Under the pieces are notes generated by a model. That model was given only the letters and a program-made list of their open reading frames with translations. It made no database searches and was not told the DNA's origin. A stretch of 64,000 bases of DNA. It comes from Azolla caroliniana (lineage: Eukaryota; Polypodiophyta). Shown one piece after another: positions 21,186-32,393 of this stretch. The stretch is taken from the NCBI GenBank assembly GCA_043228905.1, contig JBHGNT010000002.1:10168001-10232000 (forward strand). Reading direction: 5' to 3'. Within the stretch, counting starts at the first letter, position 1, and each line of letters begins with the position of its first letter. A program made the translations under genes and the position numbers.

Positions 21186-24100
21186 TCTTCTAAATCTTCA
21201 TTTTGAGGAGATTTGAGCACCGCAAAATGATCTCCAACTTCCAATAAAACTGCCAAGTCTTGATGTTGGTTGTAGTATACAATATCGTTTGAATGTGCAT
21301 CCTCTTCAATATCATCTTGTTGTTCAGGCTCAAGCTTCTGCAGCTTCCAGGGCTCCACGATTGATAGGTTGATGCATTTATCCCAAGCTTCATCTATACA
21401 CATGGAACAAAAGCATGATAAAGTACAGAGTAACAATTGTGTTGTGTCCTTGCGGCTAAACCCTAATATACAATGGGTGCTTCGTGTGCCTTTCACGGTT
21501 TTACAACCATATGATTTAGTTCTATCGACTTCATCAGTGCGAACCTCAACAAACAATTTGTTTTTACCATCATTTGACATCTTCCATGTTAGTCACTCCA
21601 CAACATCATGTGCATTTTGTAACTTAACACCATTATTATCCAACTCCTCACTTGTAAGGGCACGTTTGATCACAGCCCCTGCGCCATCATGCTCTCCTTT
21701 TCCATGTCCAGACCCAAAGTAGTTCCATTGCATACGAATGTTGAATAAGGAGAAGTATTTGCTTTTGTATCCCAGGTTTCCAACAAACATTAGTACTATG
21801 TTGTCAATCGAGAGTACTATACATCCATTAATACTGATTTAGTACAAATACAAAACAAAGCATATCACAATGTATCCATGGAGAACACTCTACATTGATT
21901 AAAAGATAAATAGTACTATGTTATCAACCATCTATACTTAGCATCCAACACAAAGCATAGTACAATGTGTTCATGGAAAACACTCTACATGTATTAAAAG
22001 ATAATTAGTACAAACTCTTCAATATTGGACAGTACTATGTTGCTGACGACGAGTACTTTACATCCATTAATACTGATTTCGTACAGATAAAACACACAGT
22101 ACAGTACAATGTGTCCTTGCAGAACTTAACATGGATTAAAAGATAATTAGTACAAACTCTTCAATATAGGACAATACTATGAGTACAAGACATGTACTTT
22201 ACATCCTTCAATAAATACTGATTTAGTACAAATACAACACACAATACAATACAATGTGTCCATGGAGAACACTCAACATGGATTAAAAGATAAATAGTAC
22301 AAACTCTTCAATATAGGACAGTACTGAGTACAAGACATGTACTTTACATCCTTCAATAAATACTGATTTAGTACAGATACAACACACAGTACAATACAGT
22401 GTGTCCATGGAGAACACTCAACATAGATTAAAAGATAATTAGTACTAACTCTTAAGGACGGACAATACTATGAGTACAAGACGAGTACTTTACATCCTTC
22501 AATAAATACTGATTTAGTACAGATACAACACACAGTACAGTACAATGTGTCCATGGAGAACACTCAACATGGATTAAAAGATAAATAGTACAAACTCTTC
22601 AATATAGGACAGTACTGAGTACAAGACATGTACTTTACATCCTTCAATAAATACTGATTTAGTACAGATACAGTACACAGTACAATACAGTGTGTCCATG
22701 GAGAACACTCAACATAGATTAAAAGATAATTAGTACTAACTCTTAAGGACGGACAATACTATGAGTACAAGCCGAGTACTTTACATCCTTCAATAAATAC
22801 TGATTTAGTACAGATACAACACACAGTACAGTACAATGTGTCCATGGAGAACACTCAACATGGATTAAAAGATAAATAGTACAAACTCTTCAATATAGGA
22901 CAGTACTGAGTAAAAGACATGTACTTTACATCCTTCAATAAATACTGATTTAGTACAGATACAATACACAGTACAATACAGTGTGTCCATGGAGAACACT
23001 CAACATAGATTAAAAGATAATTAGTACTAACTCTTAAGGACGGACAATACTATGAGTACAAGACGAGTACTTTACATCCTTCAATAAATACTGATTTAGT
23101 ACAGATACAACACACAGTACAATACAATGTGTCCATGGAGGGCACTCAACATGGACTAAAAGATACTTAGTACAAACTCTTAAGAATGGCCAATACTATG
23201 AGTACAAGACGAGTACTTTACATCCTTTAATAAATACTGATTTAGTACAGATACAACACAAAACACAGTACAATGTGTCTATGGAGAACACTTCACATGG
23301 ATTAAAAGATAATAAACACATATCCACGTGACAGGATGGTACTATGTGATCAATCAAGAACACTTAACATAGTTACAAATATAATTAGTATGCATGCATC
23401 CATTTGAATAGTACTGTGTTTGAATAGTTACAAACATAATTAGTATGCATGCACTAACACAAGACTTACTTCCTTAGACATTGTATTATAAGTAATAAAC
23501 ATATGGATTAAAAATTACCTAATGATAAAGTAGAACGATCGTGCCGCCTTAAACTGCGAGGCAGCACCATCAAACCAAACCCAATGACGGTTAAAGCTAA
23601 ACCCTAGAGACAATAAATCTACATGGTGAAGCTTAAAACAATGTTGAACAAATAGTGTATCATGCTTTTTATCATCTGAAATCTAAAATATTGATCATTG
23701 TACCAATGCATTGATTGCACCTCATTTTGCACTTTAAATGTATAGTTTTCTGCAAAGTCAATAACGGATACGATGACACTCGTTGGTAAGTTATTAATAC
23801 ATTCCTTGAACTGTGAATTTTGCCAATAACTCCGGAAGTTATGTGGAATGAACTCCCCAAGTTGTTTCTTAAACTTTGAGACAAGGTTAGCATCACATGT
23901 CTCCTTATATGCCTCCTTGATACGCTTAGTTACAAGTCCCTGGCCAATATTTTCAGTCACATACCCTAAATATTTCCATTTCACAATATGATTGTTTCCC
24001 AAATCAAGCTCCTGCCTACAAAATAATGGTAGCAAACAAACCTTACATGTTCCTAAAAGACATGTACGACGATGCCACTCACATGATGGTTCTTTGTCAC

Positions 24101-25114
24101 AAACACAATACCTCCATAGATCAGAAACGGATGCATAAGTCATGTTTCGTGCATTACACCTATTATCCTCCCCATTCGGTCTACAAACCTCACAAGTGCA
24201 AACACATAATTCCCCGTGTATACCCTTAGAATCAGTACGCATTGCATTCACTCGAAGCCTTAACATGTCCATCTTCACGTGGTACACACAACAACATGTA
24301 TTCCTCTCATTTAATTCTCTAACATAATATGGTCTCAAACCTTGGAACTTGCGGAATCCAACAGTCAAGCTTGGATGTTGGTCTTTAAAGTTCATGTACA
24401 ATTCAGCCTACATCAACCATTATATATAGCAAACATTAATATACACTTGGTCAAAACAAAAATTTATGGAATGTGAATTGATATAAAAAAATGCAATACC
24501 TTCATCATCTCCAAGAAGTGTCTAGGGTGAATCTGGTACTTACCCTGACCTATTCGTTGTCTACACGCATCCTTCTTATTTGGTGAGACACGCGTATTTT
24601 TTGCCCAAAATGAATCCACTTTCTCAATAATCTCTTGAGATAAGGCATCGCATCGTCGTCTACGTCCCAACCCCAGCCACTTGAATTGGCTTGAGTGTAT
24701 ATTTCGACAATGTTTCCTCAAGTTCCTTCTTTGAATACCCAGGGCTAAGGCAACTTTAGTATCACTATATTTTTTTTCTCTCGCACCGTTCACAACCATG
24801 TGTAGGGTTTCCCTCTTTGCAGCAAGTTTGTCTATGCTCTCTACACCTTTCACTAAGTCTAGGGATGACTTCATAGACTCTACAATCTCTTCTGAAACAC
24901 ATTGGTCCCTAAATTTTATTCTCCCCAAACGTTGATGGTGTAACACTCTACATATAATATCCCTACGATCCTCTTCACCAAATCTCTTCGTTATTTCTAC
25001 CAAATAACGGACTATGTGAAGAACCACTTGTCTCTTGTTCCTTTCAGATATACGTGAGTTACTTGACAACTCACTCTCGTTGGGGATCCCCATTTGGTCA
25101 CTAGATTTATCCAA
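21186..25114 (-). pseudogene. ENY1: transposase-like protein with DFAENYTFK / DGAASQFK / GHGKGEHDG motifs
   Basis: Exon 1 (25114-24500) has the RVSPNKKDACRQRIGQGKY box and ends at a GT donor. Exon 2 (24407 to about 23700) has NTCCCVYHVKMD, paired CxC/CxxC cysteines, and VIDFAENYTFKVQNEVQSMHW. Exon 3 (about 23669-23521) has KKHDTLFVQHC and WVWFDGAASQFKAARSFYF. A satellite-filled intron follows. Exon 4 (21761 onward) has YFGSGHGKGEHDGAGAVIKR, one TGA for TGG, EVRTDEVDR and LSCFCSMC, and runs to the E2 edge, resuming at 11557. D-x-x-ENY, DG-x-SQFK and GHGKG-x-xDG appear together in uncharacterised proteins of animals and early-branching plants. Three acidic positions plus a zinc-rich region suggest an RNase H-like transposase. 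The family name is unknown to me. Confidence 0.68.
21795..23300. repeat. 145/146-bp satellite with alternating A/B monomers, in an ENY1 intron
   Basis: The word CATCCTTCAATAAATACTGA recurs at 22202, 22347, 22493, 22638, 22784, 22929, 23075 and 23221, i.e. every 145 or 146 bases. Two monomer types alternate from 22347 on: one with CAATATAGGACAGTACTGAG and GACATG, the other with TTAAGGACGGACAATACTAT and GACGAG. The true unit is therefore a 291-bp dimer (higher-order repeat). Older, more diverged monomers lie at 21795-22200. The array sits between the DGAASQFK exon and the GHGKG exon. Confidence 0.9.
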
Positions 25115-26066
25115 AAAAATTAAGTGTCTAGCGAGAGTAGTGAATGTTATATAGAGTACACTAAGAAATCACAATCAAATGTTTTTAAATGCGGCCTGCA
25201 AAGTGAGAAATAATTCGTTTTGGACATTAGAATTATGGATCAAAGATGACAATTAGCATTTCTTTATTCACAAATTTTTAAAAAGGAAAAAATTTAGTAC
25301 TGAAAATGAAAAAATAGTTATGAAATTTAGTGTTGGAAAGGAACCTCCAATGGTGGAGGGAGCATTGAATCTGTGTGATATGCCGCCTCGATTTGGTGGA
25401 AGGAACCTCCAATGGTGGAGGGAGCGTTAAATCTGTGTGATATACCGCCTCGATTTGGTGGAATGAACCTCCAATGGTGGAGGGAGCCTTGAATCTATGT
25501 GATATGCTGCCTTGATTCGGTGGAAGGATCCTCGCCTCGGTGGAAAAAGCCTCAAATCACCGCGAGATAAACTGCAATCGGTGGAAGAAGCAAGAAAATC
25601 ATTCTCGAAGAAGTCACTATTGGCTGTTATAAGAGGCCTCAGAACAGTCTCTAATCCTCAGCTCAAACCCTAACAAAACAAGAAATCCTCAACTCAAAAC
25701 CAGAAACCTGACATGGATGTCTAAGATATGCTCCCTAAACCCTAACAAACCTCTTACATTGGAGGAAAACCAGAAACCTGATATGGATGTCTGAGATGAA
25801 GAGCTCAGAGGGATAGAGGAAGAGGAGTAAGAGGAGTTGGTTTGAGGGGAAGTGCCAAAAACGACGTGAGGGGAAAATAGCCCCCAAAATGGAAAGAACA
25901 TCTCCTCACGTGTTCCCCCCACTCCTTGTCTTAAATGATACTTGTACTACACTCACCTCACTCCCCAAAATCGATTTTCTTTTTCTCTGATTTTTTTTCT
26001 CAATTATTTAGTACTAACAGTATCGAAAGGACTAACATTTTTTGTGGCCAAAAACAGTACTTTTCT
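25115..26066 (-). promoter_or_regulatory. ENY1 upstream region with 62-bp minisatellite
   Basis: Between the ENY1 start and the right end of E1. GGAACCTCCAATGGTGGAGG then GAGC...GATTTGGTGGA repeats three times at about 25340, 25402 and 25464, followed by two more shortened GGTGGAA copies. The word CAATGGTGGAGG has internal symmetry (CCTCCA/TGGTGGAGG). Further out are TTTAGTACTAAC words. No TATA box was placed. Confidence 0.5.
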
Positions 26067-26090
26067 GGTACACCGTAGCGTGCTTCCACC
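26067..26090 (-). repeat. E1 right terminal inverted repeat
   Basis: Minus-strand GGTGGAAGCACGCTACGG and then TGTACC, pairing with 4459-4482. Followed on the outside by CTA at 26091-26093. Confidence 0.8.
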
Positions 26091-26093
26091 CTA

Positions 26094-29000
26094 CTCCCAA
26101 TTCTGAATATATGTTTTGTTTAAACAATACCTCAAATTTCCTTGCACACAATGGAAGCAAAAACAAGTTAATTCTCTAACCGCAATACAATGACCATCCA
26201 ACCTAGAATAACCACGAACAGCATGGAGAGATCGCAATTCGGGAATTCCTTGGCACTCCTATTTACTTCATCTATCTTCACTTCCCAAAATCCACGTTTG
26301 ATATCTTGGACCTGCGAGGAATAAACACCAATTGCACTCGTTGACATATTAGCTCTTTAAAATTCAACTACATGTGTTGCACACTTCATCTGCACACCAT
26401 CTCTGCCTTTAGTTATTCATGGGTAAGTGCCCTCTTTATAACAGCACCTACACCATCATGTTCACCTTTACCATGGCCAGACCCCAAAAAAATCCATCTC
26501 ATCTCCAAACCTGTTATAACAGGATACCTCCCCACAAAATAAAATGGACGTCTAGCCTTGAATTGTGATGCAACTCCATCATACCAGACCCAATGTTGAG
26601 TAAGCTCCAAACGTTGAGCTAATAACCATTGCCAATGTAAGTTAAAACAATGTTGGAGAACAAGGTGTCATGCTTCTTATCATCAGAAATAAAAAAATGA
26701 ATTACTTTTTTAACATCACTTGAAACTCAAAAATATGTTATGTGCACAAAAATGATTACCTGCGTTGAACACCAATGCATAGATTGAATTTAATTATGCT
26801 GCTTGAAAGTATAATTCTCTGCGAAATCTACTACTGAGACTACTACATCATTTGGAAAATCAGATATGCAAGTCTTAAACTGATGGGCTTGCCATGAATA
26901 AATGAAGTTGTGTTTAATGAACTTTCCTAGAGATACTACAAATAGAGATGCCAAATCCCTTGGTTTAAGCGACTTCCTAACTAGATCCTTTCTTTTACAC
27001 ACCTTTCCTTCGAAATTGGTGTCAACTGACTCAAATAACTTGACAAAGATTAGTATTTCACTACTCAATTCATTTGGACACCACCTAAATCTACTAGGGC
27101 CACAATCCTGACATAAACCCATGACACATTTATGATTGTGGAATATGGCCTCAGTTTCTATCGAACACAATACCGAATCTAAAAGACAACTCATGGAAGA
27201 GATAACATGCTCAGATGATTTACAGTGCTCATGCTGGCTCGATTGACAAATTCGGCACACACAAGTGCAAACTACATTTGTTAGGGAGGCGCTATGGTGA
27301 CGTAGTAGATTAACAGAGTTCTTGAGAAAACCCATTTGTACATGGTAAATGCAACAACATGTGTATCGATCCTTCAAGCGTCTCACAAAGTGTGGCTTAA
27401 GAGACTCGAATGTTCGTAGTTGAACTTTGATATTTGGATGCATTCGCCTAAACCTAATAAATAAATCGACCTGCGTAATAAAATGGACATACTTATTAGC
27501 TCTATGGCTAAGTGGTAGCTAATTAGCTACTACCATAGTTTAGTACAGTAGCTAATTAGCTACTATCAAACTTTAGTTGAGTAGTCAATTATGGTAGTAG
27601 CTAATTAGCTAATATCAAACTTTAGTTGAGTAGCTAATTAGCTAACTGGTAGCCAATTAGCTACTACCACAGTTTAATACATTAGCTACATGGTAGCTAA
27701 TTAGCTACTACCCTACTTTAGTTGAGTAGCTAATTAGCTACTACCATAGTTTAGTACAATAGCTAATTAGCTAAGTGGTAGCTAATTAGCTACTACCATA
27801 ATTTAGTACAGTAGCAAATTAGCTAAATGGTAGCTAATTAGCTATTATCAAACTTTAGTTGAGTCGCTAATTAGCTACTATCAAACATTAGTTGACTAGC
27901 TAATTAGCTAAGTGGTAGCTAATTAACTACTACCATAGTTTAGTACAGTAGCTAATTAGCTAAGTGATAGCTAATTATCTACTACTATAGTTTAATACAT
28001 TAGCTAAGTAGTAGCTAATTAGCTACTACCATACTTTAGTTGAGTAGCTAATTAGCTACTACCATAGTTTAGTACAGTAGCTAATTAGCTAAGTGGTAGC
28101 TAATTAGCTACTACCATAGTTCAGTACATTAGCTAATTAGCTAAGTGGTAGCTAATTAGCTACTACCATACTTTAGTTGAGTAGCTAATTAGCTAAGTGG
28201 TAGCTAATTAGCTACTACCATAGTTTAATACATTAGCTAAATGGTAGCTAAATAGTTTAGTACTGTAGCTAATTAGCTAAGTGGTAGGTAATTAGCTACT
28301 AGCATAGTTTAATACAATAGCTAATTAGTTAAGTGGTAGCTAATTAGCTACAACCAGAGTTTAGTACAGTAGTTAATTAGCGAAGTCGTAGCTAATTAGT
28401 TACTACGATAGTTTAGTACAATAGCTAATTAGCTAATTGGTAGCTAATTAACTACTACCATACTCCGCTAATTAGCTATTTTGATATACTTAGGGAGCTA
28501 ATTAGCTAATTGGTAGCTAATTAACTACTACCGTACTCCGCTAATTAGCTATTTTGATATACTTAGGGAGCTAAATAGCTTATACTGGTAGCTAGTTAGT
28601 TATGGGCATATTCTGAGGTAGGTAATTAGCTATTCGGTTATGGTCATATTCAGAGGTAGCTAATAAGCTAACTAACTAAGCTCAAAAGTCAAAACAAATG
28701 TTGAGATAAATGTAAATACCTAAGGTACATCAAGAAGATGAATGGGATGGTCCTCGTATTGACTCCTTCCAACACTTTTCCTGCATAAATCCTTCTTATT
28801 GGGTGAAACCCTACTCTCATTAGTCCAAACTATTGTGATTATATGCTTGATTTCTGATGTTATGGGTGTCATTGACTTACATCTTGTTGTTAGCTTTAGC
28901 AGACTAGTTCCTTCACCCGAGGAAACTATTCGGTTCAATGTATTGTACACACTTTTTCTACTAACACCAATTACCTTAGATGGCACACTGATGTTAATAT

Positions 29001-29342
29001 CGTCAACATCATTAGACTAGACCTTTTTAAGACAAGATCATCTTCTGACCTGCTCATGGATACGAAACTATTACGGAGATTATTTACTAGTACAGATGTT
29101 ATGTTTGCATTAAGACCATCACAATCAACTAACTCCTTTATCGATGGATCATTTAATATTCCATAAAGTACTACCTTCTTGTCTTCATTGCTGATGTGCT
29201 TAGTTTGAACATTGAAATAGTCTACAACCTTTCTCTCTATGATAGTAGTGTCATTACTTCCACTCTTAGTGATATTTAGACCTATATCCCAACCAATACT
29301 ATCTTTACCTTTAGTGAGTGTGGCTTTCGTATCATTCAACAA
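26094..29342 (-). pseudogene. ENY2: paralogue of ENY1, host gene of the E1 insertion
   Basis: The N-terminal exon (29342-28720, with a frameshift near 28980) has RVSPNKKDLCRKSVGRSQYE. Next comes a 1.2-kb intron filled with the GCTAATTAGC satellite. The second exon (27443 to about 26763) has RYTCCCIYHVQM, CTCVCRICQ, and VVDFAENYTFKQHN followed by a stop and IQSMHW. The third (from about 26690) has KKHDTLF, WVWYDGVASQFKARRPFYF, FLGSGHGKGEHDGVGAVIKR, then, after shifts, FWEVKIDEVNR and LTCFCFHC, ending at IQNWE at the E1 edge. The end of the gene is at 4003-4455. All hallmark motifs match ENY1. Several stops and frameshifts make it more decayed than ENY1, consistent with its being the older, outer layer. 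Confidence 0.65.
27490..28690. repeat. GCTAATTAGC palindromic satellite, right array (ENY2 intron)
   Basis: About 1.2 kb of units such as AGTGGTAGCTAATTAGCTAC with TACCATAGTTTAGTACAGTA spacers, same family as 1350-2111. It lies between the RVSPNKKD exon and the zinc-rich exon of ENY2. The array end at about 28470-28560 holds a distinct duplicated unit with CGCTAATTAGCTATTTTGAT and ATACTTAGGGAG. Confidence 0.92.
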
Positions 29343-29590
29343 TTGACGATGTTTTCTTTTTTTCTCTGCCCAATACTTTCGTATCGCTTGTTGTGTCCTA
29401 ATAGCGTCATCCCTATCCTGATGATGATTGAGGGGTAATTCTAAACACCCTCCTTACCCTTCCATTTGGCTTGACGGGTTTAAACCCTAATTTTCCCTAA
29501 AAAAAGACACGTATTAAAGATGGCTATGGGCAACAACTATACACAAAAATATTCCGCAATACACAAGATTATACAGAAAAATACACAAGA
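29343..29590 (-). promoter_or_regulatory. ENY2 5' flank
   Basis: Immediately upstream of the ENY2 start. No core promoter motif was placed with confidence. An ATACACAA word is repeated (29530-29590). Confidence 0.3.
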
Positions 29591-30480
29591 TAATCAATAG
29601 ACAGAATAGTTATTCAAATCCAAGACCGAAGAATGGCAGTAATCTAGGGCCGAATAGTGGCGGCAACTGAGTGTAGAATGGCGGTAGAGGAGTGAACTCC
29701 GTTTGATTGAACAGTTTTGACAATCCAAGACCGAACAATGGCAGCAACTGAGTGTAGAAGGATGGAAATGGAGGAGTGAATTCTGTCGGATCGAATAGTG
29801 GCAGATGGTGCTTGGAACACACAGTGACGACAACTAAGAGTAGAATGGCAACAATGGAGAAGGAGTGAACTCCTTCAGATCGAAAAGTGGTTGCAATACA
29901 CCACCGAACAATAGCGGCAACTAAGTGTAGAATGATGGCAATGGATGAGTGAACTCCGCCAAATCGAACAATGGCAAATGATGCTTGGAACGCACAATGA
30001 CGACAACTGAGAGTACAATGGCGGCAGTGGAGAAGGAGTGAACTCCCTTAGATCGAAAAGTGGCAACAATACACGACCGAACAGTAGCGGCAACTAAGTG
30101 TAGAATGATGGAAATGGATGACTGAACTCCGTCAAATCGAAAAGTGGCAGCAATCCAAGACCGGTCACCGCATAGTAGCGGCAATTGAGTGTAGAATGAT
30201 GGCAATGGAGGAGTCAACTTCGTCTGATCGAACAGTGGTAGATGATGCTTGGAATGCACAATGATGGCAACTGAGAGTAGAATGGCGACAGTGGAGAAGG
30301 AGTTAACTCCGTCGGATCGAAAAGTGGCAGCAATATACGACCTTCACAGTAGCGGCAACTAAGTGTACAGTGGCGGCAATGGAGGAGTGAACTCCGTCAG
30401 ATCGATCAATGGCAGATGATACTTGGACCACTTAGTGTCGGTAACTAAGTATAGAATGGCGGTTATGGAGGAGTGGACTC
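29590..30480. repeat. About 87-bp minisatellite upstream of ENY2
   Basis: Ten or so units, each with GTGAACTCCGTCAGATCGAA or a variant, then CAGTGGCAG and GGCAACTGAGTGTAGAATGG. The word recurs at about 84-88-base spacing for most of its length. Some units carry an extra GATGCTTGGAACGCACA block, giving two alternating unit types. Minus-strand frames rich in LPLFD are shadows of the repeat. Confidence 0.85.
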
Positions 30481-30764
30481 AATAGGGTTTAGCAACAGTG
30501 GTAGTAATCTAAGCCAGAATACTCAACCAAAGATGGCCCACATGATGTGGCAAAGGATCATGCATAATGGACCTAGGAATTCGGTATATAATTTATGGTA
30601 CACATTTATAGTGCACATATCAATTTATGTTGCACGTTTATGTTGCACATTTATGGTTCTCATAAAATCTCTACTATTTTCAATGGTAGCTTTTTGCATA
30701 GCTAATTTATTAATGGTAGCTTTTTGCATAGCTAATTAGCTATGTCAAGGACATAGCTAATTGT
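30481..30764. other. Junction of the transposon block and the gypsy remnant
   Basis: Holds TTATGTTGCACGTTTATGTT-type short repeats and a small GCTAATTAGC remnant (30690-30760) with a duplicated GGTAGCTTTTTGCATAGCTA. The right end of E0 should lie here or just before, but no inverted repeat could be matched because its left partner is outside the window or destroyed. Confidence 0.4.
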
Positions 30765-32393
30765 TTCCACTCGCATGCTTTCACCCATCAGGCTTGGTAT
30801 ATGATGCTCTTGTAGTTCACATAGCATTTCCAACTTCTTGCTCACTTAGTCATTCATGTACTTGTAGTCACAAGCTAGGAATCTGGAACTTTATCGGCAT
30901 GACCGCTTCGATGCCAACGGCCAACTAAAATGGTGTCGACCGTTGAGCCTCGTCTTATACGTTGTTCGTTAAGCCCACAGAGCACTATTTAACTTCGTAT
31001 CCTAGTCTGTCTGGTTCTCGTTCAGGATTCTCCATAATATTTTCTGAAGCGTTTTATTGGTCGATTTCGCTAGTCTGTTTGCTTGGGGGTAATAAGGCAT
31101 ACTCTTTTTATGTATGACGGCGTAGAATGTCATCAAAATTTCAACCATTTGACCGATGAAGTGTCCCCCTTGGTCACTTATGAGCTCAATCGGACAGCCA
31201 TACCGGGACCATATGTACTCATACAAAAACTTTGTTGTGGACGCCGCGGTATTGTCTCGGAGCACCTTTGCCTCCACCCACTTAGTGCAATAGTCTATTG
31301 CAATGATACTACTACATCTGTTTCTGTTACGCATAGCTACTAGTTTGAAGGGTCCGAGGAAATCCAACCCCCATTTCTAGAATGGTTCTAATGGAAGCAC
31401 CGGTTGATGAGGCATTTGCATATGATCCATCGGTTGCCCCATTCGTTGGCATGGATCACACTCTTTACAGTACCGTACCGAATCTTTGAGGGTGATCAGC
31501 CACCACAATTCGCTTCGCCATATTTTCCAGGCGGTTGCGTCTTCGGCATAGTGCCCTTCGGCTACTCCGCAATGTGCTTCGTGTAGGACTACCTCCTGTT
31601 CGTCGCTACGGACCGCTCATCTCCATACTCTGTCGGCTCCCTTGCGATATAGAGTGTCCTGTAACATACAAAAATGCCACCTCTGCACCGCTAGTCCTTT
31701 CCGCTCATCCCTGCTCAGCTCCTCCGGTGGTAGTTTGGTACTCAAGACCTGGTGCATATCCGTCCTCCACTTATCCTCAACGGCTACCGATTCATCCGTT
31801 ACAGCCTCTGCAATAATTTTAAATATCTGCACATCCAAAAATTCATCGCGTACACCATCACCGGACTCACCGGATTCTAACCTGCTCAAGTAGTCGGTGA
31901 CAACATACTGCACTCTGGGTCGATGGTAGATATCGAATTCAAATTCATGCAACAGTAAGGTCCATCTGGCTAACTTCCTGGTGAGTGATGCTTTCGACAC
32001 AAGATATACTAGTGTGGAATGGTCAACGTGGAATGAGAACTTCTAGCCCAGTAGATAGCGCCAATACTTTGTCACACTATACACCATTCCTAAGGCTTCC
32101 CGTTCTGTCGTAGAATAATTCCGTTTGGCCTTGGAGACCTTCTAGCTTGCATAGTATTCCAGTCGATACCACTTCGGGTCCAACAGTTGCATTAATATGC
32201 TACCGATGGCCACATCCGACGCATCCACAAATACATGAAAATCTTTGGACCAATCAGGTGGTTGTACCACCAGAGCTGTTGATAGCATTACCTTGAGAGC
32301 CTGATAAGCTTTATACTCTTGCTCCATCCACTAAAAAGGTAGTCTTTGTACCACGGTGTGCAATGGGCTAGCAAAATTCATTGAATACCATAG
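30765..32393 (-). pseudogene. Ty3/gypsy pol, RNase H to integrase part (degenerate)
   Basis: Minus-strand order: RNase H (FHVFVDASDVAIGSILMQ near 32220, EFDIYHRP near 31920), the integrase zinc-binding region, then the integrase core (WGLDFLGPFKLVAM, IIAIDYCTKWVEAKVL, ELISDQGGHFIG, PYYPQANRLAKSTNKTLQKI at 31020-31370), and a tail to about 30765. The core keeps the first two acidic residues (AIDY, SDQG), and the usual E in the NG-x-AE-x-xN segment is K (LAKSTN). Several stops interrupt it. The upstream RT part lies at 36332-37302, separated by a copia insertion. Confidence 0.85.

Larger units (their letters stand above)
4459..26090. mobile_element. E1: giant TIR DNA transposon carrying ENY1 and a coiled-coil/RING gene
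   Basis: A 21,632-bp insertion inside the ENY2 gene. The left end reads GGTCGAAGCATGCTACGGTG and the right end, inverted, GGTGGAAGCACGCTACGGTG; both continue with TACC and then a TGGCCA-containing stretch. CTA is duplicated at 4456-4458 and 26091-26093. Removing the insertion plus one CTA joins the two ENY2 halves in frame. Cargo: gene A (plus, about 5450-10278), ENY1 (minus, 25114 to 11243), a solo LTR and several satellites. E2 (9.6 kb) is a later insertion, so E1 itself is about 12 kb. The superfamily is not assigned: a 3-bp duplication is known for CACTA and PIF/Harbinger elements, but the ends start with GGT rather than CACTA. Confidence 0.82.

Noticed and set aside
21795-23300. CRISPR-like array
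   Set aside because: Repeats are head-to-tail monomers with no unique spacers, and the DNA is eukaryotic.
23619-25114. ENY genes as KDZ (Kyakuja-Dileera-Zisupton) transposases
   Set aside because: The cysteine-rich middle recalls CxC modules, but the hallmark KDZ core motifs are not seen and the ENY/GHGKG motifs are different.
4459-26090. E1 as a CACTA element
   Set aside because: The duplication is 3 bp, but the ends begin GGT and not CACT, and the cargo does not resemble a CACTA transposase.
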